Part shown: piece after piece, positions 1 through 13,042 of the stretch
How the letters are laid out: the number at the start of each line of letters is the position of its first letter
Numbering within the stretch: position 1 is the first letter of the stretch
From: Lichenicola sp964658455
Lineage (GTDB): Bacteria > Pseudomonadota > Alphaproteobacteria > Acetobacterales > Acetobacteraceae
Assembly (NCBI GenBank): GCA_964658455.1
Contig: CAZZZA010000009.1
Span: 1 to 43,952, forward strand
Length of the DNA stretch: 43,952 nt
Direction of reading: 5' to 3'
Notes under the pieces: model-generated
What the model saw: the letters and a program-made list of their open reading frames with translations, nothing else
What the model was told of the DNA's origin: nothing
Database searches by the model: none
Made by a program: the position numbers and the translations under genes

Positions 1-1158
1 CCGCCTCGGCCGGGCAGCGACGCGGCCCGCGCCGCTGCGGCCTGGCGCGGCCCGATGCGTCCGTTCGCGCCGGAGGAGGCGGCGCGGGCCGGGCTGGTGA
101 TCGACGCGGTGTTCGGCGCCGGCCTGTCGCGCGGGCTGGAGCCGGTCGTGGAACGGACCCTGGCGGCGGCGCGGCGGATCCTGGCGGTGGACGTGCCGAG
201 CGGGCTCGACGGCGAGACCGGACAGGCGCGCGGACAGGTGCCGGCGGTCTGGCGGACGGTGACGTTCCACCGCGCCAAGCCGGGACACATGCTGCTGCCG
301 GGGCGGCTGCTCTGCGGCGGGCTCGACGTGGCCGATATCGGCATCAGGCACGGGGTGGCGGTGCGTGCCTGGCGCAATGCGCCGGGGCTCTGGCGGCTGC
401 CGGCGGTGGATCTGCAGACGCACAAATACCGTCGCGGCGTGGTCTGCGTCTGCGGCGGCGCCACCATGCCGGGCGCCGCCAGGCTGGCGGCCGGGGCGGC
501 GCGGTCGGCCGGCGCCGGGCTGGTGCGGATCGCGGCGCCGCGCCATGCGGCGCTCTATCGCGTCGGCGCGCCGGGACTGATCGTCGACCACGCGCCGCTG
601 GCCGAGCTGCTCGCGGACCAGCGTCGCCAGGTCTGGGTGTGCGGTCCCGGGCTCGATGCCGGGGAGGCGGGCGCGGCCCTGCCGCTGCTTCTCGGCGCCG
701 GACGGCAGGTGGTGGCGGATGCCGGGGTGCTGAGCGCGGCGGCGGGCGCCCCGGAGCGGCTGCGCGGGGTGGCGGTGGCGACGCCGCATGCCGGCGAGTT
801 CGCCCGCCTGTTCGGCGATCCGGGGCCGGACCGGGTCGGCGCGGCGCGGCGGGCGGCGCTGGCGATCGACGGCGTGGTGGTGCTCAAGGGCCCGGACAGC
901 ATCGTCGCGGCGCCGGACGGGCGGGTCTCGATCAACGAGCATGCGACGCCCTGGCTCGGCACCGCCGGGTCCGGCGACGTGCTGTCCGGCATCGTCGGCG
1001 CCTGCCTGGCGGCGGGCCTGCCGCCGTTCGAGGCCGCATCGGCGGCGGTCTGGCTGCATGGCGAGGCCGGCATCCTGGCCGGCGAGGGATTGCTGGCGGA
1101 GATGCTCGAATGCTATCTGCCCGCCGCCTGCGCCAACGCCCGCGCCCTGGCACCCTAA
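1..1158 (+). CDS. nnr: Bifunctional NAD(P)H-hydrate epimerase/dehydratase, 5'-truncated by the window edge
   Basis: The frame is open from base 1, so the gene starts upstream and the ATG at 55 is internal. The visible N-terminal part is the end of a YjeF_N/NnrE epimerase domain, with VIDAVFGAGLSR and the AVDVPSGLDG motif. From about position 415 follows an NnrD (ribokinase-like) dehydratase domain with HKYRRGVV, an ATPHAGEFARLFG motif and the catalytic GTAGSGDVLSGIVG loop near the C-terminus. The family repairs damaged NADHX and NADPHX: the epimerase interconverts R and S forms, and the ADP- or ATP-dependent dehydratase restores NAD(P)H. The domain order matches the usual bacterial fusion. 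The stop is TAA at 1156-1158, with tRNA-Leu 46 bases downstream. The function is well supported. Only the true start and the first part of the epimerase domain cannot be seen. Confidence 0.93.
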   Translation, partial: PPRPGSDAARAAAAWRGPMRPFAPEEAARAGLVIDAVFGAGLSRGLEPVVERTLAAARRILAVDVPSGLDGETGQARGQVPAVWRTVTFHRAKPGHMLLPGRLLCGGLDVADIGIRHGVAVRAWRNAPGLWRLPAVDLQTHKYRRGVVCVCGGATMPGAARLAAGAARSAGAGLVRIAAPRHAALYRVGAPGLIVDHAPLAELLADQRRQVWVCGPGLDAGEAGAALPLLLGAGRQVVADAGVLSAAAGAPERLRGVAVATPHAGEFARLFGDPGPDRVGAARRAALAIDGVVVLKGPDSIVAAPDGRVSINEHATPWLGTAGSGDVLSGIVGACLAAGLPPFEAASAAVWLHGEAGILAGEGLLAEMLECYLPAACANARALAP

Positions 1159-1204
1159 AACTTGCCCTGGGGTCCGGCTTGAGTTAAGGCCCGCCGCTGC
1201 GAAG

Positions 1205-1289
<85 letters not shown>

Positions 1290-1344
1290 CCGGGGTCCGG
1301 TCGCGCTTTCCCGTCGTTCTGTTCACGAGAGGATTGCCTGGCTC

Positions 1345-2682
1345 ATGCAGGTCACTGAAACCCTGAACCAGGGTCTGAAGCGCGGCTATACCGTGGTGGT
1401 GCCCGCCGACGAGCTGGAGACCAAGCGCAGCGCGCGTCTCGCCGAACTCGGCCGCGGCATGAGCCTGAAGGGCTTCCGGCCCGGCAAGGTGCCGATGGCG
1501 ATCGTCAAGCAGCGCTACGGCACCGCCGTGACCGGCGAGGTGCTGGAGCAGACCGTCAACGACGCCACCCGCGATCTGCTCAGCGAACGCGGGCTGCGCC
1601 AGGCGTCGCAGCCCAAGGTCGAGCTGGTGCGCGGCGCCGAGCCGGGCGCGCCGACCGACCTGGAATTCACCCTGGAGCTGGAGCTGCTGCCGGAGATCGC
1701 GCAGCCGGACCTGAGCCAGCTGTCGCTGACGCGCCTGACCGCGGAGCCCGACCAGGCGACCATCGACAAGGCGCTGGCCGACATCGCCAAGCGCCAGCGC
1801 AGCTTCGAGACCATCGAGGAGGCCCGTCCGGCCGCCAGGGGCGACGTGCTGACGGTCGATTTCGTCGGCAAGATCGACGGGGTGCCGTTCGATGGCGGCA
1901 CCGCCCAGGGCGTGGACGTGGAACTGGGCGGCGACGGGTTCATCCCCGGGTTCGCCGACCAGCTGGAGGGATTGTCGGCGGGCGAGAGCCGGGTAATCAC
2001 GGTGTCGTTCCCGGCGGACTACCAGGCCGCCGAGCTGGCCGGCAAGGAAGCCACCTTCGACATCGACGCCAAGGCGCTCAAGCGCCCGATCGACGCCGCG
2101 GTCGATGACGAACTGGCCCGCAAGATCGGCTTCGAGGGGCTGGAGCAGGTCAGGGAGGCGCTGTCCGGCCAGGTCCGGCAGGAGTATGAGCAGCTGTCGC
2201 GCATGCGGATCAAGCGCGAGCTGCTGGACGCGCTGTCGGAGCAGACCAGCTTCGAGGCGCCGGAAGGCATGGTCGAGGCCGAGTTCGCGTCGATCTGGAG
2301 CCGGGTCGAGCAGGACCTGAAGGCGGACAAGCTCGACGACGAGGACAAGGGCAAGGACGAGGCCACGCTGCGCGCCGATTATCGCAAGATCGCCGAGCGC
2401 CGGGTGAAGCTCGGGCTGCTGCTGGCGGAGATCGGCCGCGCCAACGGCGTCACCGTGACCTCGGAGGAGATGGTGCGGGCGATGCGCGCCGAGGCCGGGC
2501 GCTATCCCGGCCAGGAGCAGCAGGTGATCGAGTTCTTCCGCGCCAACCCGCAGGCGGCGGAGACGCTGCGCGGCCCGATCTTCGAGAACAAGGTGGTCGA
2601 CTACGTGCTGGGCCTGGCCAAGGTCGAGGACAAGACCGTGACGCCCGAGGAACTGGCCGAGGTGCCGCCGGCGCAGCTCTGA
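1345..2682 (+). CDS. tig: Trigger factor, ribosome-associated chaperone and peptidyl-prolyl isomerase
   Basis: A 445-residue protein of normal length for trigger factor. The N-terminal ribosome-binding domain has the signature GFRPGKVP at residues 43-50, which docks on ribosomal protein L23 at the exit tunnel. A central FKBP-type isomerase domain lies at about residues 160-245 (VLTVDFVGKIDGVPFDGG). A long helical C-terminal chaperone domain follows. The start is the ATG at 1345, with a purine-rich GAGAGGA about 12 bases upstream. It is the first protein-coding gene of the tig-clpP-clpX-lon block and is followed by its own hairpin terminator at 2710-2744. It folds nascent cytosolic chains, upstream of the proteases that remove failed products. 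The C-terminal region is rich in Lys, Asp and Glu, which is ordinary for the family. Confidence 0.97.
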   Translation: MQVTETLNQGLKRGYTVVVPADELETKRSARLAELGRGMSLKGFRPGKVPMAIVKQRYGTAVTGEVLEQTVNDATRDLLSERGLRQASQPKVELVRGAEPGAPTDLEFTLELELLPEIAQPDLSQLSLTRLTAEPDQATIDKALADIAKRQRSFETIEEARPAARGDVLTVDFVGKIDGVPFDGGTAQGVDVELGGDGFIPGFADQLEGLSAGESRVITVSFPADYQAAELAGKEATFDIDAKALKRPIDAAVDDELARKIGFEGLEQVREALSGQVRQEYEQLSRMRIKRELLDALSEQTSFEAPEGMVEAEFASIWSRVEQDLKADKLDDEDKGKDEATLRADYRKIAERRVKLGLLLAEIGRANGVTVTSEEMVRAMRAEAGRYPGQEQQVIEFFRANPQAAETLRGPIFENKVVDYVLGLAKVEDKTVTPEELAEVPPAQL

Positions 2683-2709
2683 AGCAGGCCGACGCAGGGG
2701 GAGCATGGC

Positions 2710-2744
2710 GCCCACGGCCCGCCGATCTGGGGCCGTGGGCTTTC
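2710..2744 (+). terminator. Probable intrinsic terminator after tig
   Basis: GCCCACGGCCC (2710-2720) and GGGCCGTGGGC (2730-2740) form a perfect 11-bp stem around a 9-base loop, followed by TTTC. The stem is very strong but the T tract is short. A second T run occurs a few bases later (2752-2757). It lies 27 bases after the tig stop and would separate tig transcription from clpP. Confidence 0.7.
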
Positions 2745-2835
2745 AACCGGCGTTTTTATGTCTATCTTGAACGAGGCGGGCCGCGATGCAGGATGCCGGC
2801 GCGTCGCGAAAAACGAGCAGATCAGGGTGACTGAC

Positions 2836-3483
2836 ATGTGGGATCGAGATCCCGTCGAGATCTACAACAACGCCCTGGTGCCGATGGTCGTCGAGCAGAC
2901 ATCGCGCGGCGAGCGGGCGTTCGACATCTACTCCCGGCTGCTGCAGGACCGCATCATCTTCCTGACCGGGCCGGTCTACGACCAGGTGGCCTCGGTGATC
3001 TGCGCCCAGCTGCTGCATCTGGAGAGCGTCAATCCGAGCAAGGACATCTCGTTCTACATCAACAGCCCTGGCGGCGTGGTCTCGGCCGGGCTCGCGATCT
3101 ACGACACGATGCAGTACATCCGCAGCCCGGTGAACACGGTGTGCATCGGCCAGGCCGCGTCGATGGGCTCGCTGCTGCTGGCGGCCGGCACCAAGGGTAA
3201 GCGGGTGGCGCTGCCCAACGCGCGGGTGATGGTGCATCAGCCCTCCGGCGGCGCGCAGGGCCAGGCCAGCGACATCGAGATCCAGGCCAAGGAGATCCTC
3301 TATCTCCGCTCGCGGCTGAACGGCATCTACGAGACCCATACCGGCCAGACCCTGGAGGAGATCGAGCGCAAGCTCGAGCGCGACAGCTACATGTCGGCGC
3401 ACGAGGCGCTCGAGTTCGGCATCATCGACGAGGTGCTGCAGAACCGTCCGGCGCCGGCGAGCGAGGATGCGAGCCGCGGCTGA
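2836..3483 (+). CDS. clpP: ATP-dependent Clp protease proteolytic subunit ClpP
   Basis: A 215-residue serine peptidase of the Clp family, starting MWDRDPVEIYNN. The catalytic triad is visible: Ser109 in GQAASMGS, His134 in VMVHQPSGG and Asp183 in ERDSYMSA. It forms the two-ring tetradecameric chamber that degrades substrates unfolded by ClpX. The frame stays open upstream to an ATG at 2758. I prefer the ATG at 2836 because it has an AGGG about 9 bases upstream, gives the usual length and begins at the conserved DPVE segment. The 2758 start lies directly after the tig terminator and has no ribosome-binding site. A GTG at 2827 is a second alternative. clpX follows 127 bases downstream on the same strand. 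Confidence 0.96.
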   Translation: MWDRDPVEIYNNALVPMVVEQTSRGERAFDIYSRLLQDRIIFLTGPVYDQVASVICAQLLHLESVNPSKDISFYINSPGGVVSAGLAIYDTMQYIRSPVNTVCIGQAASMGSLLLAAGTKGKRVALPNARVMVHQPSGGAQGQASDIEIQAKEILYLRSRLNGIYETHTGQTLEEIERKLERDSYMSAHEALEFGIIDEVLQNRPAPASEDASRG

Positions 3484-3525
3484 GCCGTCTGGCGGGGTTG
3501 CGAAGGCCCGGTTTGCAACCCGTAC

Positions 3526-3553
3526 TTGATGAAGTTTCTGGGGCGGGTCTAGT
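3526..3553 (+). promoter_or_regulatory. Candidate promoter upstream of clpX
   Basis: TTGATG (3526-3531) and TCTAGT (3548-3553) are separated by 16 bases, a weak sigma-70-like arrangement 58 bases before the clpX start. CTTGATG also resembles the -35 element of a heat-shock sigma-32 promoter, but no convincing matching -10 element is visible. This is a motif-level suggestion only. Confidence 0.3.
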
Positions 3554-3610
3554 CTGCCCGGAGTGAGCCTTGGCGTGCGGACCCGTCCGCCCGCCTCGGG
3601 TGGAGTGGTC

Positions 3611-4867
<1,257 letters not shown>

Positions 4868-4910
4868 GCCGCACCTGACGCAGCGTTAATTTCACGCCCC
4901 CGGCGCGGGA

Positions 4911-4940
4911 CTTGCGGCGGAAGCGCCCGCGACCGACATT
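4911..4940 (+). promoter_or_regulatory. Weak candidate heat-shock-type promoter upstream of lon
   Basis: The 167-base clpX-lon gap contains CTTGCGG (4911-4917) and, after 15 bases, CCGACATT (4933-4940). This loosely resembles the sigma-32 pattern of CTTGAAA and CCCCATNT. Heat-shock control of lon is well known in proteobacteria, which is why it is listed, but the match is poor. Confidence 0.22.
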
Positions 4941-5034
4941 GGGGATGACGGCGCCATGACACAGAGTCGTGGCGCCTGCGCCGTGCTCCGCCGATTCCGG
5001 GAAGCGCTGCGCCGACTGTCCGTAGGAGGTCTAG

Positions 5035-7662
<2,628 letters not shown>

Positions 7663-7685
7663 GAGGCGGACCGGGTTTCCCAGGA

Positions 7686-7760
7686 GGGCGGTTAGCTCAG
7701 CGGTAGAGCGTCTCGTTTACACCGAGAGGGTCGGCGGTTCGAAACCGTCACCGCCCACCA
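7686..7760 (+). tRNA. tRNA-Val (anticodon UAC)
   Basis: A 75-base cloverleaf with an encoded CCA. Acceptor arms GGGCGGT (7686-7692) and ACCGCCC (7750-7756) pair perfectly. The D arm is GCTCAGCGGTAGAGC. The anticodon stem TCTCG/CGAGA holds the loop TTTACAC, giving UAC, which reads GUA and probably other GUN valine codons. The T arm contains GGTTCGAAACC. It begins 23 bases after the lon stop. Confidence 0.96.
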
Positions 7761-7797
7761 TCCACGAACGGGCCGTCTTTTGCCCCGGCGGCATGGG

Positions 7798-7826
7798 TTG
7801 ACGGGCCAGGGCGGGCCCTTTACACC
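7798..7826 (+). promoter_or_regulatory. Probable promoter for tRNA-Asp
   Basis: TTGACG (7798-7803) and TACACC (7821-7826) are spaced by exactly 17 bases and lie 17 bases before the tRNA-Asp 5' end. The -35 element is near consensus and the -10 matches three of six bases. Position and spacing fit a stable-RNA promoter. Confidence 0.5.
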
Positions 7827-7842
7827 GCCGCTCACGCCAGAT

Positions 7843-7919
<77 letters not shown>

Positions 7920-7985
7920 CGTCGCCCCGGGCGGCGCGGCACCGCACCGTGCGTTCCCCAAGACCACCCCCTGTCGCGCCGCCGA

Positions 7986-8024
7986 TCACGTTTCGTGACG
8001 ACGGGCCACACCCCAACTTATATG
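7986..8024 (+). promoter_or_regulatory. Candidate promoter of the nuo operon with a small inverted repeat
   Basis: GTGACG (7995-8000) and TTATAT (8018-8023) are 17 bases apart and lie about 85 bases upstream of nuoA. The TTATAT element stands out in otherwise GC-rich DNA. An inverted repeat TCACG-TTT-CGTGA (7986-7998) overlaps the -35 region and could be an operator. This is the only convincing promoter-like element in the 187-base gap between tRNA-Asp and nuoA. Confidence 0.42.
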
Positions 8025-8106
8025 CTGCACTGCACTTTGCCTGCGGGGCCGACGGGACTATCCTCCGCTCCCCGACGCACCCTCCGCAGCATGAGATGAC
8101 CCCGCC

Positions 8107-8472
8107 ATGCCGAGCCTGTTGTCCGACTATTTCCCGATCGCGGTCTTCATCGTGATCGCCGCCGCGGTTTCCGCGGCGATGCTCGGCGGGTCATTGCTGG
8201 CGGGGCAGCAGAAGCCATATGCGGAGAAGGTCGCCGCCTACGAGTGCGGCTTCGACGCGTTCGACGATGCACGGCGCCGGTTCGACGTCCGGTTCTACCT
8301 GGTGGCGATCCTGTTCATCATCTTCGACCTCGAGGTCGCCTTCCTGTTTCCGTGGGCGATCAGCCTCGGCCATCTCGGCCTGTTCGGCCTGTTGTCGATG
8401 CTGGGGTTCCTCGGCGTGCTGACGGTGGGATTCGTCTACGAGTGGCGCAAAGGCGCGCTGGAATGGGAGTGA
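8107..8472 (+). CDS. nuoA: NADH-quinone oxidoreductase subunit A
   Basis: A 121-residue membrane subunit of complex I with three predicted helices, at about residues 8-30, 62-84 and 90-112. The family motif KVAAYECGFDAFDDAR is present in the first loop, followed by FDVRFYLVAILFIIFDLEVAFLFP split across helix 2. NuoA helps tie the peripheral arm to the membrane arm near the quinone site. The start ATG at 8107 gives the normal length. It is the first gene of the operon, with nuoB beginning 7 bases after its stop. Confidence 0.97.
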   Translation: MPSLLSDYFPIAVFIVIAAAVSAAMLGGSLLAGQQKPYAEKVAAYECGFDAFDDARRRFDVRFYLVAILFIIFDLEVAFLFPWAISLGHLGLFGLLSMLGFLGVLTVGFVYEWRKGALEWE

Positions 8473-8479
8473 TACGGCG

Positions 8480-9058
8480 ATGAGCCTGCAGAATTCCGTC
8501 GCCGCGCCGGGGTCCAACGCCGTCGCGTGGAACCGGGAGGCGCTGTCGCCCGGTCCGGAGCAGGATGCGGTGATCAAGGGCATCACCGGCGAGATCACCG
8601 AGAAGGGCTTCGTCGTCGCCAATGTCGACAAGCTGGTGAACTGGGCCCGCACCGGCAGCCTGTGGCCGCTCTCCTTCGGTCTGGCCTGCTGCGCGGTGGA
8701 GATGATCCACGCCTTCATGCCCCGCTACGACCTCGACCGGTTCGGCATCATCCCCCGCGGCAGCCCGCGCCAGGCCGACGTGATGATCGTGTCCGGCACC
8801 CTGACCAACAAGATGGCGCCGGCGATGCGCCGGATCTACGACCAGATGGCCGAGCCGCGCTGGGTGATCAGCATGGGCAGCTGCGCCAATGGCGGCGGCT
8901 ACTACCATTATTCGTACTCGGTGGTGCGCGGCTGCGACCGGATCGTGCCGGTCGACATCTACGTGCCGGGCTGCCCGCCGACCGCCGAGGCGCTGGTGTA
9001 CGGGATCCTGCAGCTGCAGAAGAAGATCCGCCGCACCGGGACCATCCTCCGTGGTTGA
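8480..9058 (+). CDS. nuoB: NADH-quinone oxidoreductase subunit B (cluster N2)
   Basis: A 192-residue peripheral-arm subunit. The four ligands of the terminal [4Fe-4S] cluster N2 are visible: Cys70-Cys71 (GLACCAVEM), Cys135 (MGSCANGGG) and Cys165 (VPGCPPTAEAL). N2 passes electrons to quinone together with NuoD. About 30 polar residues precede the conserved core, which starts around VIKGITGEITEKGFV. The 3' end overlaps the probable nuoC start by eight bases, suggesting translational coupling. Confidence 0.97.
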   Translation: MSLQNSVAAPGSNAVAWNREALSPGPEQDAVIKGITGEITEKGFVVANVDKLVNWARTGSLWPLSFGLACCAVEMIHAFMPRYDLDRFGIIPRGSPRQADVMIVSGTLTNKMAPAMRRIYDQMAEPRWVISMGSCANGGGYYHYSYSVVRGCDRIVPVDIYVPGCPPTAEALVYGILQLQKKIRRTGTILRG

Positions 9059-9698
9059 GCTCCCGGCGGCCGGCCGGCTCGGCGCCCTGGCGATGGCCCT
9101 GTCCACCGGCGGCGTCGGCGTGCGGTCGGCATCGGTCGAGAAGGGCGAGCTGGTGGTGCGGGCCGACCGCGGCAGCCTGATCCCGCTGATGACCATGCTG
9201 CGCGACGACCGGCGGTTCGCCTTTGAGCAGATGATGGATCTGTGCGGGGTGGATTTCCCGGAGCGCGGCGAGCGCTTCGACGTGGTCTACAACCTGCTCT
9301 CGGTGACGCTGAACCAGCGCTGCCGGGTGATCGTCACCACCGACGAGACCCAGCCGGTGCCGTCGGTGCACCGGCTCTGGTCGGCGGCGACCTGGTGGGA
9401 GCGCGAGTGCTACGACCTGTTCGGGGTGCTGTTCTCGGACCAGCCGGACCTGCGCCGCATCCTGACCGATTACGGGTTCGAAGGACATCCGCTGCGAAAG
9501 GATTTCCCGCTGACCGGCTATGTCGAGGTCCGCTACGATGTCGATCGTCGCGCGGTGGTCTACGAGCCGGTCAAGCTCACCCAGGATTTCCGCAATTTCG
9601 ACACCCTCTCGCCCTGGGAGGGCATGATGACGCTGCCCGGCGACGAGAAGGCGCATCAGACCCGGCAAGGCATCAAGAGCGGAGCGCCCGGACGATGA
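9051..9698 (+). CDS. nuoC: NADH-quinone oxidoreductase subunit C
   Basis: A 215-residue peripheral subunit if translation starts at the GTG at 9051. The hallmark 30-kDa subunit motif ERECYDLFGVLF is present at about residues 120-131, followed by LRRILTDYGFEGHPLRKDFPLTGY. It sits beside NuoD in the quinone-reducing module. The reading frame is open further upstream inside nuoB, but that part has nuoB-shadow composition. GTG 9051 gives the usual length and overlaps the nuoB stop. An ATG at 9094 would cut off conserved sequence. Its own stop overlaps the nuoD ATG (ATGA at 9695-9698). The start codon is the only real uncertainty. Confidence 0.94.
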   Translation: MVELPAAGRLGALAMALSTGGVGVRSASVEKGELVVRADRGSLIPLMTMLRDDRRFAFEQMMDLCGVDFPERGERFDVVYNLLSVTLNQRCRVIVTTDETQPVPSVHRLWSAATWWERECYDLFGVLFSDQPDLRRILTDYGFEGHPLRKDFPLTGYVEVRYDVDRRAVVYEPVKLTQDFRNFDTLSPWEGMMTLPGDEKAHQTRQGIKSGAPGR

Positions 9699-10957
9699 GC
9701 GACATCGTGCTTCGTGACGATATCCCCGACACCATGCGGCCGGATCCGGCCCCCGGCCAGGCCGACCTCCCGCCCGGACACCATGTGGTCGAGATCGACA
9801 GCCACTCGCTAAATTTCGGCCCGCAGCACCCCTCCGCGCATGGCGTGCTGCGCCTGGTGCTGGAGATGGATGGCGAGGTGGTGGCGCGCGCGGTGCCGCA
9901 TATCGGGCTGCTGCATCGCGGCACCGAGAAGCTGATCGAATACAAGACCTACATGAAGGCGCTGCCGTATTTCGACCGGCTCGACTACGTCTCGCCGATG
10001 GCGCAGGAGCAGGGCTTCGCGCTGGCGACCGAGAAGCTGCTGGCGATCGAGATCCCGGCGCGGGCGAAGTGGATCCGGACCCTGTTCGCCGAGATCACCA
10101 GGGTCCTGAACCACCTGCTCAACATCACCTCTTTCGGGCTGGATTGCGGCGCGCTGACGCCGGCGCTGTGGGGCTACGAGGAGCGCGAGAAGCTGCTCGA
10201 GTTCTACGAGGCGGCGTCGGGCGCGCGGTTTCATGCCAACTACATCCGCCCCGGCGGCGTGGCGCGCGACCTGCCGCCCGGCCTGATCGAGCGGATCGGC
10301 GCCTGGACCACGCAGTTCCCGCGTTTCATCGACGACCTGGAAGCGATGCTGACCGGGAACCGCATCTGGAAGCAGCGGACTGTCGGCATCGGCATCTTCA
10401 CCTCCGAGCAGGCGCTCGACTGGGGATTCAGCGGCCCGTGCCTGCGCGCCTCCGGCGTGCCGTGGGATCTGCGCCGCGCGCAGCCCTACGACATGTACGA
10501 CCAGGTGTCGTTCGCGGTGCCGGTGGCGCGCAACGGCGACTGCTACGACCGCTACCTGGTGCGGATCGCCGAGATGCGCGAGAGCGTCAAGATCATCGCG
10601 CAATGCGTCGAGCGGATGCCCGAAGGCCCGGTCAAGGTGCAGGACACCAAGATCTCGCCGCCGTCGCGCAAGGACATGAAGCGCTCGATGGAAGCGCTGA
10701 TCCACCATTTCAAGCTCTACACCGAGGGCTATCACGTCCCGCCGGGCGCGACCTACACCGCGGTCGAGAGCCCGAAGGGCGAGTTCGGGGTCTATCTCGT
10801 CGCCGACGGCAGCAACCGGCCGTATCGCTGCAAGGTGCGGCCGACCGGCTTCGCCCATCTGCAGGCGATGGACGAGCTCTCCAGACGCCACATGCTGGCC
10901 GACGCGGTCGCGATCATCGGATCGCTCGACCTCGTGTTCGGCGAGATCGACAGGTAG
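9695..10957 (+). CDS. nuoD: NADH-quinone oxidoreductase subunit D (quinone-site 49-kDa subunit)
   Basis: A 420-residue subunit related to the large subunit of NiFe hydrogenases. It has the quinone-site loop LNFGPQHPSAHGVLR near the N-terminus, HRGTEKLIEYKTY, then PYFDRLDYVSPM. The C-terminal region has ESPKGEFGVYLVADG and ends in FGEIDR. The His in the GPQHPSAHG loop is one of the quinone ligands in the family. The ATG at 9695 is chosen over in-frame upstream codons because it gives the normal length and an ATGA overlap with nuoC. The first 30 or so residues (proline-rich) form an ordinary leader before the conserved fold. Confidence 0.97.
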   Translation: MSDIVLRDDIPDTMRPDPAPGQADLPPGHHVVEIDSHSLNFGPQHPSAHGVLRLVLEMDGEVVARAVPHIGLLHRGTEKLIEYKTYMKALPYFDRLDYVSPMAQEQGFALATEKLLAIEIPARAKWIRTLFAEITRVLNHLLNITSFGLDCGALTPALWGYEEREKLLEFYEAASGARFHANYIRPGGVARDLPPGLIERIGAWTTQFPRFIDDLEAMLTGNRIWKQRTVGIGIFTSEQALDWGFSGPCLRASGVPWDLRRAQPYDMYDQVSFAVPVARNGDCYDRYLVRIAEMRESVKIIAQCVERMPEGPVKVQDTKISPPSRKDMKRSMEALIHHFKLYTEGYHVPPGATYTAVESPKGEFGVYLVADGSNRPYRCKVRPTGFAHLQAMDELSRRHMLADAVAIIGSLDLVFGEIDR

Positions 10958-10964
10958 GACATCG

Positions 10965-11693
10965 ATGTCGGGTCATTTTTCCGCCGAGAATATCGGCCAC
11001 GGCACGCCTGGCCATACCCCGCAGCCGACGCCGGACGAACAGCCGGGCCACTTCGCGTTCGATGCCGAAAGCGAAGCGGAGATCGCCACCATTCTGGCGA
11101 AATATCCCGAGAACAAGCAGGCCAGCGGGGTGATGCCGCTGCTCTATGTCGCGCAGGCGCAGATGGGCCGCACCAGCGGCAGCGCCTGGGTGCCGCGGGT
11201 GGCGATGGACGTGATCGCCAAGCGGCTCGGCATGCCGCCGATCCGCGTCTACGAGGTCGCGACCTTCTACCTGATGTTCAACACCAAGCCGGTCGGGCGC
11301 TACCACCTGCAGGTCTGCACCACCACGCCGTGCTGGCTGCGCGGCTCGGACGACATCGTTGCCGCGTGCAAGAAGGCGGCCGGCGTCAGGGCGTTCGAGG
11401 AGACCAGCGCCGACGGGCTGTTCACCATGACCGAGGTCGAATGCCTGGGCGCCTGCGCCAACGCGCCGATCCTGCAGGTGAACGATGATTATTACGAGGA
11501 TCTCGATTCCGGGCGCACCGAGGCGCTGATCGCGGCGCTGAAACGCGGCGAGCAGCCGGAGCGGGGGCCGACCATCGACCGCTTCAATTCCGCGCCGGTC
11601 GGCGGTCGGACCACGCTCCTCGAGACGACCGCCGGCCATGGCGCCGACGGCCAGGATGGCGCCGCTTCCGGCGTCCAGCCGGATACGGTGTGA
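10965..11693 (+). CDS. nuoE: NADH-quinone oxidoreductase subunit E (cluster N1a)
   Basis: A 242-residue thioredoxin-fold subunit of the NADH dehydrogenase module. The [2Fe-2S] N1a ligands are Cys118 and Cys123 (CTTTPCWLRG) plus Cys160 and Cys164 (VECLGACANAP). A His- and Pro-rich leader of about 30 residues and a C-terminal tail of about 55 residues (after ALKRGEQPERGP) flank the core. Such tails are seen in alphaproteobacterial NuoE but are not conserved. It starts 7 bases after nuoD and ends 11 bases before the preferred nuoF start. Confidence 0.97.
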   Translation: MSGHFSAENIGHGTPGHTPQPTPDEQPGHFAFDAESEAEIATILAKYPENKQASGVMPLLYVAQAQMGRTSGSAWVPRVAMDVIAKRLGMPPIRVYEVATFYLMFNTKPVGRYHLQVCTTTPCWLRGSDDIVAACKKAAGVRAFEETSADGLFTMTEVECLGACANAPILQVNDDYYEDLDSGRTEALIAALKRGEQPERGPTIDRFNSAPVGGRTTLLETTAGHGADGQDGAASGVQPDTV

Positions 11694-11704
11694 AGGCAAA
11701 GCAG

Positions 11705-13036
<1,332 letters not shown>

Positions 13037-13042
13037 CGGGTC

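Noticed and set aside
2758..2835. Upstream start of clpP adding 26 residues
   Set aside because: It begins right after the tig terminator without a ribosome-binding site, and the added residues are not part of the family.
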